From assembly GCA_023376005.1 (NCBI GenBank), contig CM042163.1, positions 4,668,461 to 4,732,460 on the forward strand: a DNA stretch of 64,000 nucleotides, read 5' to 3'. Under the pieces are notes generated by a model. It saw only the letters and a list, made by a program, of their open reading frames with translations, was not told where the DNA came from and did no database searches. Numbering within the stretch: position 1 is the stretch's first letter; each line of letters begins with the position of its first letter. The stretch comes from Doryteuthis pealeii. Lineage: Eukaryota; Mollusca; Cephalopoda; Myopsida; Loliginidae. This document shows, piece after piece, positions 29,501-35,500 of the stretch. Both the position numbers and the translations under genes were made by a program.

Positions 29501-32500
29501 CATACTGTGGTATATCCACAGGTCCTGCTAGTATTGAAGTATTTAGCAATAGATCTCAAATAAACATATCAAACGTTGTAATAATTAAATTATCATACTG
29601 TGGTATATCCACAGGTCTGCTAGTATTGAAGTATTTAGTAATAGCTCTTAAGTAAAGATATCAAATGTTGTAATAATTAAATTATCATACTGTGGTATAT
29701 CCACAGGTCCTGCTAGTATTGAACTATTTAGTAATAGCTCTTAAGTAAACATATCAAATGTTGTAATAATTTATCATACTGTGGTATATTCACAGGTCCT
29801 GCTAGTATTGAAGTATTTATGTAATAGCTCTTAAGTAAACATATAAAAATTAAATTATCATACTGTGGTATATATACAGGTCTTGTAAGGATTATCATCA
29901 GAATTTTCTGGTAAATAATTTGGAATATTTTACCTTAATTGTTTCCATCCATCTTGGATTATTGTTGTGATAGAAAATGGTTGATAGATAACTTGTTGTT
30001 GGAGGTTCACCAATTCCTCCATAAATGGAATTCTGAAAAAGAACAAACAAAAATATAGAAATGAATAAATGTTGGAAGAAGGGCCAGATTTAAACCTGAA
30101 GAGGCTCCTCGGATATTAGAATTTGGGACCCCCTTCATGACCTATACCACCCCACACCCACCCCACCAATCTTGTTTTCCAAGATTTTATCTAATTTCTA
30201 CAATATTCAGTAATTTCACTAATTACAAAAGGACCCAATGAATTTAAAAGTCCCACTTAACTAGAGGGGCCCAAATACAGTTTAGCTCAGTCGGTAGAGC
30301 ATTCAGCTAGGAATCACAAGGTTCCTGGTTCGATACTGGCCCTTGCCAACTCAGTGTATGAGTAGCACCGGGAACTGTGCGGTAAAGGGGGGAGTTGAAG
30401 GTATGTGTGGCACTCCACCTCAGACGCTAAAATAATCTCCTTGGTCGAGCACTAGTGAAAAGGGGATAGACTGTGGCGCTCTACCTCAGACGCTAATAAA
30501 CAATCTCCCTGGTCTACCGCTAGTGAAAAGGGGATAGACTCCCTCGATGTCTGGCCAATACTGACTTTAGGCTGCCCTGACGACTTACTTATTTCAAATT
30601 CAAAGGAGCCCTATTAAATCTGAAAATAAACAAATCTGTTATTATATCTTTTTTTTCTTCTTAATTCTAATATTATCAGGGGCCCAAGACTATTAGGGGC
30701 CATTTTAGTCTTGGGGCCGTTGGGATGCAGCAGCCTATATTAGACCATAGGAAAGTAAAATAGGGAATTAAATCCGACAGTCTGTTTTTTTTTTGGTTTG
30801 TTTTGTTTTATGGCATATCAACCTCAGTGGGTCATTTAATGCCAATAAAGTTTTGAAATCAATTCTTAATGGATAATACATTTTTTTTTATAAATACATT
30901 TTTCTATTTAACCCATAGATGGGACACTAACAGGTACTACCACTCCGGGTCAGAGTAGACCAGGGGGCAATGGTGATGAAGGGGTGCTCCACATTCCCCA
31001 AACCTCCAAACTGGAACCTCACCATCAGATAGAGTTTAACGTCATTCCCAGGATATGTAGACCCTCAGTCACCCCGACAGTCTGTAGAAAAATAGAATAA
31101 CACAAAGTATTCCAAAAGATGAGTTTATTCTTGATGGTGAAGTCGACTCTATAACATTTCAGTTTATTAAACCTTCATCAGGACATGAGGTGAAATGTTG
31201 TGTGGTGATAGTGGATGACTTGTGAAAAACAGAATTGCTTGTTGTATATGAAGAAGGGGGGAATAACCAGTGTCGGCCTGGTGTTGATTTTACGATTTCT
31301 GCCTTCAATGATGAAATCTCATGATCAATGATTTGGATTCGTTTGACAATTCTTGACGACAATGTCTTTCGTTTTTTTGTTTTTTTTAATCAACTTCAAT
31401 GGCCGATCCAAATGTAAAATTGATCAAATAAAAGAAGGAGACAATGTTTAACTGAGGAACAAAGTCAAACAATTTTGCAAACATTTTCACATTTTTGATT
31501 TTCTTTTGTTTTTGGAAAAAAAAGTCTCAATTCATATTGCCTTAAAGTTTAGAAGTTTAAACTTAGTACGAATGTTACGTAGTGTCTTTTCTTTTCTTCT
31601 CTGTCTAGTCTTCTATCTTCTATCTTCTAATGGTCGGGTATATCTTCTACAGGTCTCGTCTGGTCTTTCTTATCTGGGGATTCCGTGTCTGGTTCTGCTG
31701 GGGACCATTTCTTATCAGAAGCCTTGTGTCATTGTTAGCTTTTAGTAATAACAACAAGACTTCGATTTACTTTGGATGTTAGTTTATTCTGGATCCCCAG
31801 AACCAGACAAAATGCACGCGGAGAGTCACATCTTGCTAGCTTCTAACTCTGCAACTAACTAACTGCAACTAACTACTGCAACTCACTTACTGCAACTAAC
31901 TCTGCAACTGACTTACTGAGTTCCTTACACCTTAAACCGGAAGGGCTTCTATTGCCTTCCGATTCTCACGATCATCCCAGAACGCAAGGTGAGAGTGAGG
32001 TCAAGCATTGTCACTCACTCTCAAGGCCATCAGCTGTACTGATCGCCATAAGGATTTCTATACTACCTTAAAAAGTAATAGGGATCCAATTAATATGTAA
32101 CACGAAACACTTTTTCTAAGATGTTGATATCTATGTTTAAAATACGTGGAGGAAAAACAACAAAGTCAACCAAAAAAATAAGATATATCTTAATAAGATT
32201 CCACCTTAAAATATTAGTCATAATTATATTTTTATGACAAAAATACAATGCTACAAATATCAGGCTATTATATTGGTCTTGCGGGTCTACATCTTGGCTG
32301 TAAGTCATTTAACTCTTAACGTCCTATACCACTTCATTCCACCCGTCCGGAAGTCATTTATTTTCCTAATCTACACAAAATTATAGCCTTTGTTTAAATG
32401 TAATATTAAACATATTTAAAAGTCTTTAATTTAAAGGAAATAACAGGTAACTTTAAATGAAAAGGCCATTTTTAGCCATTTATTGATAAATCCTTATAGG

Positions 32501-35500
32501 AATGGGGCTCTGGACTTTGTTTAAATGTAATATTAAACATACTTAGAAGTCTTTAATTTAAGGGAAATAACAGGTAACTTTTAATGAAAAGGCCATTTTT
32601 AACCATTTTTTGATAAATCCTTATAGGAATTGGGTTCTGGACTTAGAAAATTCTCAACAGGATGTTAAGAGTTAAAATTCCGGCTGATTTAATTGCTTTG
32701 GTTTCGTTTGGTTTGGTTTTACAGCATATCAACCTCAGTGGGTTATTTAATTCCGATTAAGTTTTGAAATAAATTCATTCTTAATGGATAATACAATTTT
32801 TTTTATAAATACATGTTTTTCTATGTAACCCATAGATGGGATCCTACCACTCCGGGTCAGAGTGGACCAGGGAGCAATGGTGATGAAGGGGTGCTCCACA
32901 TTCCCCAAACCTCCAAACTGGAACCTCACCATCAGATAGAGTTTAACGTCATTCCCAGGACATGTAGACCCTCAGTCACCGCGTTCTAGCACCCATATGA
33001 TAAAAAGGGGTTGGGGCTTGCCATAAGGGCAATAGGGATGGGAAAATCATATAGGTGCTAGGGCTTGACGTGACCAGCCGATTGATCGGAGGAGGCCTCT
33101 CCGACCGCCCGTCTAGCTCAAGATAGGGTCAAAGTGGAGTATTGCATGTCATGAACTGCTCATCTACCTGGGCTCTATCCTTAAGCATTACGGGTCGCCA
33201 CCCACGGCCAACAAGTGGCCCCATTGGGGGAGTCTTACCCCTTGGCAGAGGTGCAGTTGGTGTATTCTAACGCCCCAGCCGACAGGGCGGTGATTTAATT
33301 GCATTGAACAAAGCAGTGAAGAGAGAAAATCATCAACTCTCTCTCTCTCTCTCTCTCTAACACACACAAACACATTCTCTCTCTCTCTCTCTCTCTCTTC
33401 CATTCGTTCATTTTTCTTCATTAACTCCCTATTAACTTATCTTTTCTTTTATTAATATAAGTTTTTCATTATTTCTTTCTATTCTTCTTTTTCCTCCCCC
33501 TCTCTCTCTCTCTCTCTCTTTGATTCCCTTTCTCTATTTTAGTACCTCCGAATGTTTAAACCTCAACCCGACTAAATGAAGGTGATGGGCTTCTGCTGCT
33601 GCCATTTTCAATCACCAATGTTTTTTTTGCTGTCAAACACACATGATACGTTTACATCAACTTTTCACTTTTCTTTGATTCTTAGATCAAAAGATCAAAA
33701 TGTCGAGATTGAATTTTACTAAATCAAAAAAAAAAAAAAGAAACATTTTTATAAAATGTATTTCATAAGACAAAATGGACAGAAACTGAAATTATGTTTC
33801 TGCCATGAAGGCTAAATTGATTTTTGATTTGAGTTTGATACCGGTCCCCACCAACAGTAAAGTGGGGAACTGATGTTAGGTGTGGCGCTTCACCTCAGCA
33901 AAACAATCACCCTGGTCTAGCGAGAAGGGGATAGACTCCCTTGCTGCTAGCTGATACTGACAATAGGCTACTCCGCCAACTTTATTTATTTATTTTTTTA
34001 TATATCAACCTTTGTGGGTTATTTAATGCTAAAGCTATCCTTGTAAAAGAACAGTAGTGGTACTATCTAACCTACAGCTAGGAGAACCAGGGGGTTCATA
34101 CCTTTCCCAAGGGTATTAGTCTGAAAATGAACATAATAGTGCCACTGGAGTTTGAACTCGCTTAATATCACTTTTTACGGCATATCAACCCGTCCAGGGT
34201 TATATCATGCCTAGCGGTTGGGGTGTAATACATATAGTGTATTCATATACATACTTTTAGTAATTGGTTTTAACAATGTGTTAACATTATTGGGAATTAT
34301 ATTGTATGGCATTGATTTGTTTTCATGTCTATATTCTATGGTATAATTTTATTTCCCTCAAAAAGGAGAAAATATCCCCAATGTTAACATTTTCAAACAG
34401 ATCCTTCATATTGTTTGCTTTAAAATAATGGTTTCTGATGGGAGCAAAAAATCTGCATTCCATCAATAAGTGTTTAACTGTCAGGGTGTTTGACATGTTT
34501 CACATTGCGGTTGTTGTTCTTGTTTGAGTATATAAGAGTGCGTTAGTTTTGTATGACCAATGCATAATCGGGACATAATGACTTGTTCCTTTCTAGACTT
34601 CCTTAAAGTTGGTCTGCAGCCTCCCAAAGTCGGTTTGATTAGGAAGAGTTTATTGTGGGTACAGTTATTCAGTGTTGCTGCCATTTTGTATGAAGGAATC
34701 TATTAATTTTAGGTTTCAAGTCAGTATATGGTATCTGGAACTTGTCAGGGATTAAATCTAGAGCCGATTTAGCTGCAGAGTCAGCTCTTTCATTCCCCCT
34801 CACTCCTATATGACTTGGTATCCAGCATATAATAATCTCCTTAGAGTTAGACATTGAGTCTAATCTATTCAGGAGCTTAATGATGAGAGGGTCTTCCAGT
34901 TTTTTATTTCTTAATGATAGTAGGACTGAGAGCGAGTCTGAAAAGATGATATATTTTGTGTGTTTATTTTCAGAGATGATGTCAAGTGCTATATCTATTG
35001 CACGGGTTTCAGCAGAAAAAATGGAACTTTCGTTTGGAAGGGCTTTTCTTACAATTTTTTTATTTAAAATAGCTGCACATGATTTGAATTTTTGTGATAA
35101 GGCTTGATAATTTATATAATTGTTATGACCTTTTTAAGGGTCAATAAATAATCACTCAACACGGAGAAAAAATGTAGAGAACAGATGTATTCAGCAATTC
35201 ATCAACGTATAATGAAAAGGATTTCCTTGTTACAGCATACACGAAAAACATGTATCTGCTACTTCTCGTTTGAGTAAATTTGCTCTGTTAATATATACCC
35301 TTTGGGTAAGTCTATGTTCGTGTCATAGGTGAGTCACCTACAACAATAATCTAAATTTTTGGGACTATTGTCCTCATCTTTATTGTTAAATGTTTTTATT
35401 TTATTCAGACTGGTAAATGGCCAAATTCAATTTCTGAATTTGGCCATTTACCAGTCTGAATAAAATAAAAATGTGGTCTGACGAAGCTCAGTGGGCCTCA

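Noticed and set aside
30277..30350. Functional tRNA gene
   Set aside because: Boxes A and B are present but the sequence is the head of a SINE with many copies, and no clean acceptor-stem cloverleaf closes.
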